Assembly (NCBI GenBank): GCA_030065615.1
Contig: JASJDR010000083.1
Span: forward strand, 1-32,084
Length of the DNA: 32,084 nucleotides
Source of the DNA: Xenococcus sp. MO_188.B8
Lineage (GTDB): Bacteria; Cyanobacteriota; Cyanobacteriia; Cyanobacteriales; Xenococcaceae
Reading direction: 5' to 3'
Shown: positions 1 through 7,452 of the stretch, in pieces
Numbering within the stretch: the stretch's first letter is position 1
Layout of the letters: each line of letters begins with the position of its first letter
Translations under genes and position numbers: made by a program
The notes under the pieces: generated by a model
Told to the model about the DNA's origin: nothing
The model's database searches: none
The model's input: the letters and a program-made list of their open reading frames with translations, nothing else

Positions 1-1028
1 ATTCGTTCTTGTCGAAAACCAGAGTACCCACCTGTGGTAAACCAATATTCCCAAGTTCCCCCATCAGCAGTTAACCAATTTTTGAGGTCAAATAAGCCAC
101 TTCCTGACGGCGTACCTTGAATTCTATAGACTTTCACTGCCTGTCCATTATTATCCCAAATTAAGGGTAAACCTGGTTCTATTTGTTCTGGTGCTGCTCC
201 ATTAGTTTGCAAAAAGTAAGCATCTTGTCCCCGCTCTGTATCGTTGCCAAAAACCTGAGCGATGCCGTTTTCATCAATAGCGACAAATGCCCCTTCTTCT
301 AAACCAATACCATATGGCTGATGTTCATCCAGCATAATTCGAGCCATTAAGCCGAAAATCCTCCCATATCTTGTCTCGGGATGATTGTCATTACACCTAT
401 CTAAGTGGGTGTCAGTAATGACATGTTTCAGAAAGGGAACTTGGAGAAAATTGCTACGATAAATATCCTGAGTATTTTCATGAAAAGGATTATTTAAAAT
501 TTCTGAACTCAGCAATCCTTGTCTAGCAGGAGCATAATAATAATCTCCTAAAATTGCCAGACCAGCACTAGTTCCAGCCACAGGAACTTTTTTATGATTA
601 ATTAAGTAATTAATGGCATCTTCTGTAGCTGTTCCTTCCCAATAATCTTCGTATTCATTCTGATCTCCACCAGCCAAGTATAAAGCATCAGCATCTTTAA
701 TGTATTGCACAACCTTTGGGTTATTAGCTGCTTCTCGGCTGTCAATCGACAGTTCTGCGGAGGAATTGATTAAATCCTTGTAATTATCTGTAATCCACTG
801 TGCTTGCCTGCCAATTCCCCCGCAGCGCAGGACTAAATAATCTGGATAGTAGGCTCGCTTAAGAAACCATTGAGTAGCAGCATCTTCTCCTACTGTTCCT
901 CCTTCTGCACCACCAACCAACATAATGGCAGGTTTCTGAGAAGAAGTATTAACCTTTCCATAGTCTAAAAAATATTCAAAGTGATCGCTATCATCTGCTC
1001 GTCTGTAATCTGAGAGTTTTCTTGTCAT
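1..1028 (-). CDS. Cyanophycinase-like peptidase (S51 family), C-terminus beyond window
   Basis: Open reading frame of at least 342 codons on the minus strand, entering at the left edge, so the C-terminal end is missing. The ATG at 1028-1026 is preceded by a good Shine-Dalgarno (AGGAGATGAGG). Near residue 90 the translation has LYLAGGDQNEY, and at about residues 152-156 it has GTSAG, the nucleophile elbow of S51 peptidases and class-I glutamine-amidotransferase-like folds (Ser near 154). S51 enzymes cleave dipeptides or cyanophycin, a storage polymer of many cyanobacteria. The protein is already longer than a typical cyanophycinase (about 270 aa), so it may be a divergent relative with an extra C-terminal part. 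No signal peptide is evident. It is co-directional with the FGE cassette upstream but separated by about 500 bp, so it is probably an independent gene. Family call is fairly sure; substrate is inferred. Confidence 0.75.
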   Translation of the reverse strand, partial: MTRKLSDYRRADDSDHFEYFLDYGKVNTSSQKPAIMLVGGAEGGTVGEDAATQWFLKRAYYPDYLVLRCGGIGRQAQWITDNYKDLINSSAELSIDSREAANNPKVVQYIKDADALYLAGGDQNEYEDYWEGTATEDAINYLINHKKVPVAGTSAGLAILGDYYYAPARQGLLSSEILNNPFHENTQDIYRSNFLQVPFLKHVITDTHLDRCNDNHPETRYGRIFGLMARIMLDEHQPYGIGLEEGAFVAIDENGIAQVFGNDTERGQDAYFLQTNGAAPEQIEPGLPLIWDNNGQAVKVYRIQGTPSGSGLFDLKNWLTADGGTWEYWFTTGGYSGFRQER

Positions 1029-1527
1029 AACCTCATCTCCTAAGACTTATCATCTTTCATCTTAAAAGTAAAAGTTCACCAAAAGATTAATATTTTCTCT
1101 TCTTCCAACAGCAATACTTCGCTCTCCTAACTACGCGATCGCTAATGACCTATCCTTACGAACTGATTAAGGAGTTAAAGCCAGTTCAACAACAGGGGCA
1201 GTTAAGGTAGCTATAAGTAGACCTCCTTCAAAATCTACTTGATAAAGCTAGATAAATTTAAATAAGCTGACTCAAAAAGAAATGGCAAACTGCGATCGCT
1301 GGCGCAGGTATCCACGTGTTTTTGATTAAATAAATCTTTTTGAACATAATCGCGAGCAATCTAGTTCTCATAGGCGATCAGGCGAAGCCTGGCGCTGAGC
1401 GAGACCTTCGGTAGTCGCTGTCGCGATCGCTGGAAAACAAGTTAAACAGCAGCAGAGATATACAAGTTTGAAAGAGAGGTTAGGGAGGCAGGAATTAATC
1501 ACTGATAACTGATAACTGATAACTGAA
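1029..1527. other. Intergenic stretch with HIP1 sites and short palindromic repeats
   Basis: About 500 bp with no convincing gene. It contains HIP1 octamers near 1134-1142, 1291-1299 and 1422-1430, a GC-rich block at about 1372-1432 containing GGCGAAGCC-type inverted repeats, and a direct repeat of GATAACT (about 1503-1525) just downstream of the first FGE gene. A 93-codon minus-strand frame across 1368-1649 merely overlaps the FGE 3' end in another frame and has no family resemblance. No DGR template repeat or reverse transcriptase is seen here. Confidence 0.6.
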
Positions 1528-2367
1528 TTAAGTCCTCGGCACCATACATACAACTCGAAACCCGATATCGTTGAGGTACGCGACCTTGGGGTTATCGAGG
1601 TCGCGGGCAGCTGAACGGCAAAAATCAGGAGAGAAGTTCCAAGAACCACCGCGTATTACACGAAGATCACTGTCACCACCACTCACCCAAGCACTTCCAT
1701 CACTAGGGGCATTTTGATAGTTTTCGTGCCAATAATCTAAACACCATTCCCAGACTAGCCCGTGCATATTGCATAAACCAAAATTATTAGCAATCTTAAA
1801 TGTATCTACGGTCGTGGTTTCTTTCCGATATTCTCCTTTTGATCCTTCTCCATAAGTGTTTTTTCCGTTGTAGTTAGCTAAATCTGTAGTAATAGTTTCC
1901 CCAAAATGAAATGGTGTAGTTGTTCCTGCACGGCAGGCATATTCCCATTGCGCTTCTGATGGCAGCCGATATTCTCGTCCTGTATGTTGAGAAAGGCGAG
2001 CTCGCGAAGCGAGTCGGGTAAGCCGAGCGCAAAATTCTACTGCTTGATACCAATTTACCTGCTCTACTGGTCTCATATCTCCTTTAAACTGAGAAGGATC
2101 TGGTTGTAATTCTCGATTCACTTGGGGTAATGCTACTACTGCTCGCCATTGCTCTTGAGTTACTGGGTATCGTCCCATAAAGAAAGTCGGAACGCTCACT
2201 TTATGTTGGGGTCTTTCCCTATCCGATGACTCAAGTTCATCTTCTGACGCTCCCATCATAAAACTACCACCAGGGATGAGAATCATATCTAATGCGATAC
2301 CGTTACCCAAGTCTTCTAAGTAATATTTTGTTGTGCGTCTTTCTCGCTCAATAAAAAAGTTAACCAC
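1528..2367 (-). CDS. FGE/SUMF1-fold (C-type-lectin-like) protein, paralogue 1; probable DGR target
   Basis: 279 aa. The GTG start at 2367 is the only start before an in-frame stop and has no clear ribosome site; ATG at codon 28 is an alternative, so the 5' end may be truncated. Family landmarks in order: IPGGSFMMG (about 31-39), PQHKVSVP, FFMGRYPVTQEQW, PVEQVNWYQAVEFC, LPSEAQWEYACRAG, NMHGLVWEWC, VIRGGSW and the final GFRVVCMVP. Formylglycine-generating enzymes oxidise a sulfatase Cys, but the first catalytic Cys of the usual GGSYLC...YC pair is not conserved here, so a binding role is more likely. Compared with its two neighbours it carries about 9 extra residues (TRLASRAR region). The C-terminal block 1561-1641 is the putative variable region. 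It is last in the cassette, separated from paralogue 2 by 421 bp, so it may have its own promoter. Confidence 0.85.
   Translation of the reverse strand: MVNFFIERERRTTKYYLEDLGNGIALDMILIPGGSFMMGASEDELESSDRERPQHKVSVPTFFMGRYPVTQEQWRAVVALPQVNRELQPDPSQFKGDMRPVEQVNWYQAVEFCARLTRLASRARLSQHTGREYRLPSEAQWEYACRAGTTTPFHFGETITTDLANYNGKNTYGEGSKGEYRKETTTVDTFKIANNFGLCNMHGLVWEWCLDYWHENYQNAPSDGSAWVSGGDSDLRVIRGGSWNFSPDFCRSAARDLDNPKVAYLNDIGFRVVCMVPRT
1561..1641 (-). other. Putative DGR variable region (VR1) in FGE paralogue 1
   Basis: 27 codons between RGGS and FRVV. Against paralogues 2 and 3, codons here differ mainly at positions 1 and 2 while ending in C or T (for example TTC, TCT, GAT, TTT, GAC, CTC, GAT, TAC). 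This fits diversification of AAC/AAT codons in a template. VR1 is one codon longer (81 bp) than VR2 and VR3 (78 bp). The flanks just outside, GGTGGTTC and TTTCGAGTTGT, are nearly identical in all three copies. Confidence 0.7.
1998..2025. repeat. In-frame short palindromic insertion inside FGE paralogue 1
   Basis: Relative to paralogues 2 and 3, about 27 bp are added between the codons for EFC and SQHTGR. The segment contains CTCGCGAAGCGAG, a short inverted repeat resembling the small GCGAAGC-type dispersed repeats in the intergenic DNA at about 1372-1400. The length is a multiple of three and the reading frame is kept. Confidence 0.6.
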
Positions 2368-2788
2368 AGATTAAAACCGCTATGCGGAAGTCAACAGTCT
2401 TTACCATAATATCTATTATGCGATTACCCAAGTTGAAGCGATTATTTCGTCGTAGAGGATCGAGAATAAGCATGTATCATTTCAAAAACCAAGTTAATAA
2501 CTTTTTTGTCTGGGTTTTTCTGCCCTACCTCACTGTAAACTTCGCTCAATAATCTTGTCACCGCATCACTGAAGATAATAAACCAAGAAATTAATTTCTT
2601 GGCTTAGATTTGAAGTCCGTTTAAACGGACTTTGGCTATTAGACAGAGAATTTATTCTCTGGCTAATAAATTACGATTCGATTACGCAGTGCCAGCCCGC
2701 GCATAAACATTAAAGCGTTGCTTCGCACTCGTGTAACATTTAGTTAGCCACAGTTTTAATTTTGATAACTGTTGACTGATGACTGAAT
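2368..2788. other. Intergenic stretch between FGE paralogues 1 and 2
   Basis: 421 bp without a supportable gene. It contains the triple palindrome array at 2583-2666 and AT-rich DNA. Just downstream of paralogue 2 the sequence near 2764-2790 (ACTGATGACTGAATTTAAG) resembles that just downstream of paralogue 1 (about 1513-1531), so the FGE duplication apparently included some 3' flank. Confidence 0.6.
2583..2666. repeat. Array of three consecutive palindromes
   Basis: CCAAGAAATTAATTTCTTGG (2583-2602) and AAGTCCGTTTAAACGGACTT (2613-2632) are perfect 20-bp palindromes. The third, 2639-2666, has 12-nt arms (TTAGACAGAGAA / TTCTCTGGCTAA, one mismatch) around a TTTA loop. The order and spacing resemble a dispersed repeat of cyanobacterial intergenic DNA, by recollection. 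Transcribed, it would form three hairpins in a row. Confidence 0.75.
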
Positions 2789-3649
2789 TTAAGTTCTCGG
2801 CACCATACAGACAACTCGAAACCCGTTATTGTAGTTACCGAACTCGGGGTTATAGCCGTTGCGGGCGGCAGAGCAGCAATTATTAGGATAGCTGTTCCAG
2901 GAACCACCGCGTATTACATGAAGATCACTGTCACCACCACTCACCCAAGCACTTCCATCACTAGGGGCATTTTGATAGTTTTTGTGCCAATCATCTTCAC
3001 ACCATTCCCAGACATTGCCATGCATGTCACACAAACCAAAATCATTAGCAATCCCAAATTTATCCACTGGTGTTGTTTCTTTTCGATATTCCCCTTTTGG
3101 TCCTTCTCCATAGGAACCTGACCAATTATATTCTTCATATTCTTCGTTATCAGTACCTCGATAGTTAGCTAAATCTGTAGTGATAGTTTCCCCGAAATGA
3201 AATGGGGTGGTTGTTCCTGCGCGACAAGCATATTCCCATTCAGCTTCCGATGGTAATCGATATTTGCGTCCTGAATGTTGAGACAGGCGTTTGCAAAATT
3301 CTACTGCATCATGCCATTTTATCCTCTCTACTGGTCTCTTATCCCCTTTAAAACAAGAAAGATCGGGTTTTAATTCTCGATTCACTTGGGGCATAGCTAC
3401 TACAGCTCGCCATTGTGCTTGAGTTACTGGATATTTGCCCATAAAAAAAGTCGGAACGCTCACTTTATGTTGCGGTCTTTTTGAATCTCCTGAATCTAGT
3501 TCATCTTCTGGCGCTCCCATGAGGAATTCACCCCCAGGAATTAGCATCATTTCCATGCTGACTTGATCGTTTAGTTGCTCCAGAAAATATTGAGCTGCCT
3601 GTTGACGACGGTTAATCTTAATTTTGGGTTTTCGCGTTTGAGATTGCAC
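2789..3649 (-). CDS. FGE/SUMF1-fold protein, paralogue 2; probable DGR target
   Basis: 286 aa; GTG start at 3649 preceded by the purine-rich GAGAGAAGAAA. A basic N-terminus (QTRKPKIKINRRQQ) leads into AAQYFLEQL, then IPGGEFLMG (about 37-45), PQHKVSVPTFFMGKYPVTQ, LPSEAEWEYACRAG, CDMHGNVWEWCEDDW, VIRGGSWN and GFRVVCMVPRT. It has an extra acidic/aromatic loop (about 166-176, GTDNEEYEEYNWS) that the other copies lack. As in the paralogues, the first Cys of the copper-binding FGE pair is absent, arguing against sulfatase activation. It lies 54 bp downstream of paralogue 3 and is likely co-transcribed with it. Sequence outside the VR is very close to paralogue 3, so this is a recent tandem duplication. 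The VR (2822-2899) has asparagine-rich positions such as PNNC and NYNNG, close to what an AAC-rich template would encode. Confidence 0.88.
   Translation of the reverse strand: MQSQTRKPKIKINRRQQAAQYFLEQLNDQVSMEMMLIPGGEFLMGAPEDELDSGDSKRPQHKVSVPTFFMGKYPVTQAQWRAVVAMPQVNRELKPDLSCFKGDKRPVERIKWHDAVEFCKRLSQHSGRKYRLPSEAEWEYACRAGTTTPFHFGETITTDLANYRGTDNEEYEEYNWSGSYGEGPKGEYRKETTPVDKFGIANDFGLCDMHGNVWEWCEDDWHKNYQNAPSDGSAWVSGGDSDLHVIRGGSWNSYPNNCCSAARNGYNPEFGNYNNGFRVVCMVPRT
2822..2899 (-). other. Putative DGR variable region (VR2) in FGE paralogue 2
   Basis: 26 codons, including AAC AGC TAT ... AAT AAT ... AAC GGC TAT AAC ... AAC TAC AAT AAC. Many codons are AAC or AAT. Hand comparison with VR3 gives 12 first-position, 11 second-position and 7 third-position differences, the reverse of ordinary coding divergence. 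The flanking GGTGGTTCC and TTTCGAGTTGT are shared with the other copies. Confidence 0.72.
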
Positions 3650-3703
3650 TTTCTTCTCTCTAAATTAATTATTCTCTACAAAATTTCAGCAAAGGGCAAA
3701 GGG

Positions 3704-4435
3704 CTAAAGAGTCTCCGGTACCATACATACAACTCGAAATCCGATATTGCTGCGGTCTTGCTCGGGAAGATCGTTGTCGCGGGAAGCTGAACGGCAATTA
3801 CCAGGACCGTTGTACAAGGAACCACCGCGGAATACACGACGGCTACTTTTCCCGCCGCTCACCCAAGCACTTCCATCGGTAGGAGCATTTTGATAATTAT
3901 TGTGCCAATGATCTAAGCACCATTCCCAGACATTGCCATGCATGTCACATAAACCAAAATCATTAGCAATCCCAAATTGATCCACTGGTTTTGTTTCTTC
4001 TCGATATTCTCCTTTTGGTCCTTCTCCATAAGTGTAATTTCCGTTGTAGTTAGCAAAATCTGTAGTGATAGTTTCCCCGAAATGAAATGGTGTAGTTGTT
4101 CCTGCTCGGCAAGCATATTCCCATTCCGCTTCACTAGGAAGTCGATATTTTCGTCCTGTATGTTGGGAAATGCGATCGCAAAATTCTACCGCTTGATACC
4201 AATTTACCTGCTCTACTGGTCTCTTATCTCCTTTAAGAAGAGAAGGATCTGGTTGTAATTCTCGATTCACTTGGGGCATAGCTGCCACCACTCGCCATTG
4301 CATTTGGGTTACTGGATATTTGCCCATAAAAAAAGTCGGAACTCTCACCTTATGTTGTGGTCTTTCTGAATCTCTTGAATCTAATTCAGTTTCTGATGCT
4401 CCCATCATGAATTCTCCAGAGGGAATCAAGACCAT
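3704..4435 (-). CDS. FGE/SUMF1-fold protein, paralogue 3, N-terminally short; probable DGR target
   Basis: 243 aa from the ATG at 4435. It starts directly at MVLIPSGEFMMG and lacks the roughly 25-35 residues that precede this motif in its paralogues. No Shine-Dalgarno is visible. The frame continues upstream through LLSETVVLE to a TAA that is the stop of the preceding gene (4463-5317), in the same frame, so the two may once have been one fused polypeptide. The remainder has all fold landmarks (FFMGKYPVTQ, LPSEAEWEYACRAG, CDMHGNVWEWC, FRGGSL, GFRVVCMVP). The VR spans 3740-3817. An in-frame HIP1 octamer (4172-4179) lies at the point where paralogue 1 carries its insertion. Translation may depend on coupling or stop-codon readthrough, or the gene may be a separate functional duplicate. 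Confidence 0.82.
   Translation of the reverse strand: MVLIPSGEFMMGASETELDSRDSERPQHKVRVPTFFMGKYPVTQMQWRVVAAMPQVNRELQPDPSLLKGDKRPVEQVNWYQAVEFCDRISQHTGRKYRLPSEAEWEYACRAGTTTPFHFGETITTDFANYNGNYTYGEGPKGEYREETKPVDQFGIANDFGLCDMHGNVWEWCLDHWHNNYQNAPTDGSAWVSGGKSSRRVFRGGSLYNGPGNCRSASRDNDLPEQDRSNIGFRVVCMVPETL
3740..3817 (-). other. Putative DGR variable region (VR3) in FGE paralogue 3
   Basis: 26 codons aligning without gaps to VR2, including TAC AAC GGT ... GGT AAT ... GAC AAC GAT CTT ... CGC AGC AAT ATC. The residues found (Y, N, G, D, L, R, S, I) all belong to the set obtainable by changing the adenines of AAC or AAT. Invariant scaffold residues (P, C, R, P and the final GFRVV) are kept. Confidence 0.7.
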
Positions 4436-4462
4436 TTCTAGAACTACAGTTTCACTAAGTAA

Positions 4463-5317
4463 TTAAGCAAAATTTTGAAATATTAATATTTCGACTTCGG
4501 CGACTTCAAATTGCTGAGTTAGTAGCTCAATTCCTTGTAGCAGGACAATCGTGGAAGTTTTATACTCTAAATCTTTCAGCGGAGGAAAACCTTCAAGCTG
4601 AGTAACGGGATCTCCAGAAGCAGGCCTATCAATTATAGGAGCAGTTAATATTTTTGGTACGGTTAAGTTTACATCTGAAGCTTGATAGGAACGATTTATA
4701 GAATCTAGATTAACTTTTTCGGGTTGTATTAATAAATCATTAACCAGTTGAGCATAATCTAAAAATTCTTGAACCTGATTTGATTGACTAATTTTGTCTT
4801 TAAATTTTTCCGTAATCCTTACTAAACGAGCTAATTCTGCTTTATCTACACATTCATTAAAAGCACTGGCAATTTCCCTGACAGTTTCTTCTGTGTTGAC
4901 ATATAACATTGCCCCCCATCTTTGGGTTTGCAATTCTTTGCTATTCAGAAAAGGATTGGTTTTTGCTAAATGCTGAATATAACTAAGTAATAAACGAGCA
5001 ATTTCTTTAATTCTTGCCTCGCCAAATTTTTCATCTTGCTCTAATTTTTTTAATAAATAGGCTCTTACCGCTTCATCCATTACATATAGTTCGTAGCCCA
5101 CTGGACGGCATAAATCAGACAACAATAAATCAGCTTCAGCAATCCAAGGTACTCCTTCACTTTTCAGAAACTGTACTCTAAGATAGTTGACTAATTCTGG
5201 GGTTAAGACTAAAGGTAAAGCAACATGACAAGCTAACAAATGATAAGAAGGTTCAAAGCGGCTAACAAATCGCTCGACTTTATTCTTAGCTATCATTTCA
5301 TCTGTTATTTGATTCAT
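4463..5317 (-). CDS. Helical adaptor protein, as found N-terminal to FGE domains in cyanobacteria
   Basis: 284 aa, ATG at 5317, with AAAGGTAAC upstream overlapping the stop of the vWA gene (11-bp gap), so translation is probably coupled. Landmarks: RFVSRFEPSYHLLACHVALPLVLTPELVNYL, GVPWIAEADLLLSDLC, VGYELYVMDEAVRAYLL, and IARLLLSYIQHLAKTNPFL. It is mostly helical with no enzyme motif. From memory, closely similar N-terminal regions are fused to FGE domains in cyanobacterial proteins, with a short beta segment like QQFEVAEVE at the junction. That junction is present here at about residues 268-275, followed by a stop. The next gene resumes an FGE domain in the same frame 27 bp later. Role inferred: links the MoxR/vWA pair to the FGE binding module. 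Confidence 0.7.
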   Translation of the reverse strand: MNQITDEMIAKNKVERFVSRFEPSYHLLACHVALPLVLTPELVNYLRVQFLKSEGVPWIAEADLLLSDLCRPVGYELYVMDEAVRAYLLKKLEQDEKFGEARIKEIARLLLSYIQHLAKTNPFLNSKELQTQRWGAMLYVNTEETVREIASAFNECVDKAELARLVRITEKFKDKISQSNQVQEFLDYAQLVNDLLIQPEKVNLDSINRSYQASDVNLTVPKILTAPIIDRPASGDPVTQLEGFPPLKDLEYKTSTIVLLQGIELLTQQFEVAEVEILIFQNFA

Positions 5318-5328
5318 GTTTTTGACTG

Positions 5329-6396
5329 TTACCTTTGCAAAGTTGAGATCGCCTGTATTAAACCTTCTCTATTCATAGGAAACATGGGTACTAAATGAGA
5401 AATAATTTTAGCAGTCGTACTATTCCAACGCAATTTGGGAACAGGATTCAGCCACGCAATTAAATTAGTATGTTGTTGAATTTCCCAAATTACCTCAGTT
5501 GTCGCAGAAACTCTTTCTCTGCGGCGGTATCCTCTGGCTGCACCGGCATCACTAACAATTAATACTCTAGTTTCGCTATTACATTGACTTAAAACCTTTT
5601 CTAAAACAATTTTATCGGTTAAAAAACGATCTAGATAAATGTATTCTGCTGGAAGATTATGAAAATAAGCGACATCCACTCTTTCGATAGAGCTTTCATA
5701 TTGAGAAGTTTCGACTAAATCTTGACTAAAACGATGAAAAGGAGTCATCGAGCCTTCCTGATCTACTAATATCAGCAAATGAGCATGATTTTTTTCTCGT
5801 CGACGATAGGCAGGTTTCAAGAAAAACCCTTGTTTGGTAGCTTCTTCTACGGTCATTTGTACATCTAAAACATCCCTAATGCCATCAGCAATGGGACGGC
5901 GTAAATAACGCCAACTATAAACCATAAAACGACGAGAAATAGGATAATGAGTGTTCAATTCGTCATCATCTTCATATTCCTGTCTTGGTTGAGGAGTGGT
6001 AATGGGTAATGGGGATAACTTCTGAGTCGCTGGCTTGGTTGTTTCCATGGGTGGAGTTTCAATTGAGGTGGTAGAGGAAACAACTTGTGATGAATCTGAG
6101 TCAAATTGGTCTTTATTTAAAGATTTTCTAATTTTTCCAGGTTCCTCTCTGGTTTTTTTTACAGTTTCTTTAGGTTCGATGACAATGGCATCAAATATTA
6201 AAGCTAAATGCTCTTGTTGTTCTAGAGATTTACACCATAATAAACGTAGGAGTTTTTGAAAATCTTCTTTATTTTTAGTTCCCCAATCTTTTTTGATTGC
6301 ATCTATAACAGAAAAATATTCTTTAATACTCAAATTAAAACCATCATCACGCAAACGGTAAAAAAGAGACATTAAATAAGGCTCAGGGTTAAACAT
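5329..6396 (-). CDS. vWA domain protein (CoxE-like), MoxR partner
   Basis: 355 aa. Residues 1-75 are a helical N-terminal domain (YLMSLFYRLRDDGF). Residues 76-150 are a low-complexity Ser/Thr/Pro/acid linker, and a vWA domain follows. The metal-binding MIDAS motif appears as LLILVDQEGSM (208-217), so the usual DxSxS is D-Q-E-G-S with Glu in place of the first Ser. VLIVSDAGAARG (278-289) matches the later vWA Asp loop. MoxR ATPases typically work with an adjacent vWA protein, remodelling or loading a client. The gene lies 63 bp downstream of the MoxR gene and 11 bp upstream of the adaptor. No signal peptide or membrane segment, so it is presumably cytosolic. The altered MIDAS may weaken metal-dependent ligand binding. 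Confidence 0.82.
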   Translation of the reverse strand: MFNPEPYLMSLFYRLRDDGFNLSIKEYFSVIDAIKKDWGTKNKEDFQKLLRLLWCKSLEQQEHLALIFDAIVIEPKETVKKTREEPGKIRKSLNKDQFDSDSSQVVSSTTSIETPPMETTKPATQKLSPLPITTPQPRQEYEDDDELNTHYPISRRFMVYSWRYLRRPIADGIRDVLDVQMTVEEATKQGFFLKPAYRRREKNHAHLLILVDQEGSMTPFHRFSQDLVETSQYESSIERVDVAYFHNLPAEYIYLDRFLTDKIVLEKVLSQCNSETRVLIVSDAGAARGYRRRERVSATTEVIWEIQQHTNLIAWLNPVPKLRWNSTTAKIISHLVPMFPMNREGLIQAISTLQR

Positions 6397-6459
6397 CGGT
6401 GATGGGGAATTGCTTACTAATATAGAATATCAGTTAAATTAAGTTTTGCAATAGAAACC

Positions 6460-7434
6460 TTACGAACTGAGTTGAGAGAAAGATGTATTTTTTTGCCAAT
6501 CTTGACGAATTTTAAAGATCAATTCTCGATAAGGAATGCGTTCCCCTTCTTTTAATTGATCGACAGGATAAGGAGGATTTTGATTTTGATTCGACTGGCA
6601 AAGGTGAAGTGCATCTAACCAGTCTAAAAACTCACTTGTACCAGGAATTTTAAATAATCCTTTATCTTTTCGAATATTAATAAAAAGATTAGCTGCTGTT
6701 TCAACTAATGCACTGTGGGGAGGATTAATTTTTTTTTCCGTATCTAGCTGTTGCTTATGTTGATAATGAATATCAACGATTTGCTGTAGTTTTTCAGGAC
6801 TATTAGGAAACTTGACGTAATAATAAATACAGCGACGTAAAAAAGGAGCAGGTAAATTTCCTTTTTCTTTATTACTAGTAATAATCACAATAGGTTGACA
6901 ATCTGATTTAGCTGTAATAGTTTCTCCTGTTTCTCTAATTTTAAACTCCCAAGGTTCGTCTAAAACGGCGAGTAAATCATTGGGGAAATCTATATCAGCT
7001 TTATCTATTTCATCAATCAATATCACCGCAGGTTTTTCCGATCTAAAAGCTTTGCCAATGGCTCCAAAAGTTCGATAATCTTGAGGATTATTAGGATTTC
7101 TCTGATTATCATTTTCTGTTTCTAATTTTTGCGTTTGAACATCATGGAGTCTAAGAATAGCATCATATTCATATAAACCCTCTTGTGCTTTAGTAGTTGA
7201 GCGAATATCCCAACGATAGAAGGGTAATCCTAATTCATAGGCAACTGCTACTGCTAATCGAGTTTTTCCACAACCCGCTTCTCCTTCTAGCAATAGTGGA
7301 CGACGCAGAAAAATTGCTAAATTCACTGCATCAATTAGCTCATCAGGTGCAATATAAGGTTCAACCTTTTTCGGGGAATCAGGATGAGCATTAGAAGGAC
7401 GTTTTTTTGGGTTGTTTTCAAATTGATAAGTCAT
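6460..7434 (-). CDS. MoxR-type AAA+ ATPase
   Basis: 324 aa, ATG at 7434. Walker A is GEAGCGKT (51-58), Walker B VILIDEID (137-144), sensor 1 ITSNKE (Asn188) and an arginine-finger-like FLRRC (198-202). The PLLLEGEAGCGKT and KADIDFPNDLLAVLDE segments are typical of MoxR/RavA-like ATPases. The length is close to that of a stand-alone MoxR. It sits between a coiled-coil/iSTAND-like gene (18 bp upstream) and its vWA partner (63 bp downstream). Established pattern: MoxR and vWA act as a chaperone-like pair. Inference: in this cassette ATP hydrolysis couples ligand recognition by the FGE modules to the TIR-like and iSTAND-like proteins. Confidence 0.9.
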   Translation of the reverse strand: MTYQFENNPKKRPSNAHPDSPKKVEPYIAPDELIDAVNLAIFLRRPLLLEGEAGCGKTRLAVAVAYELGLPFYRWDIRSTTKAQEGLYEYDAILRLHDVQTQKLETENDNQRNPNNPQDYRTFGAIGKAFRSEKPAVILIDEIDKADIDFPNDLLAVLDEPWEFKIRETGETITAKSDCQPIVIITSNKEKGNLPAPFLRRCIYYYVKFPNSPEKLQQIVDIHYQHKQQLDTEKKINPPHSALVETAANLFINIRKDKGLFKIPGTSEFLDWLDALHLCQSNQNQNPPYPVDQLKEGERIPYRELIFKIRQDWQKNTSFSQLSS

Positions 7435-7452
7435 GTTTGAGTTGATAATTGA

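Noticed and set aside
1368..1649. 93-codon minus-strand ORF overlapping the FGE paralogue 1 terminus
   Set aside because: Out-of-frame reading of VR1 and intergenic repeat DNA; no domain.
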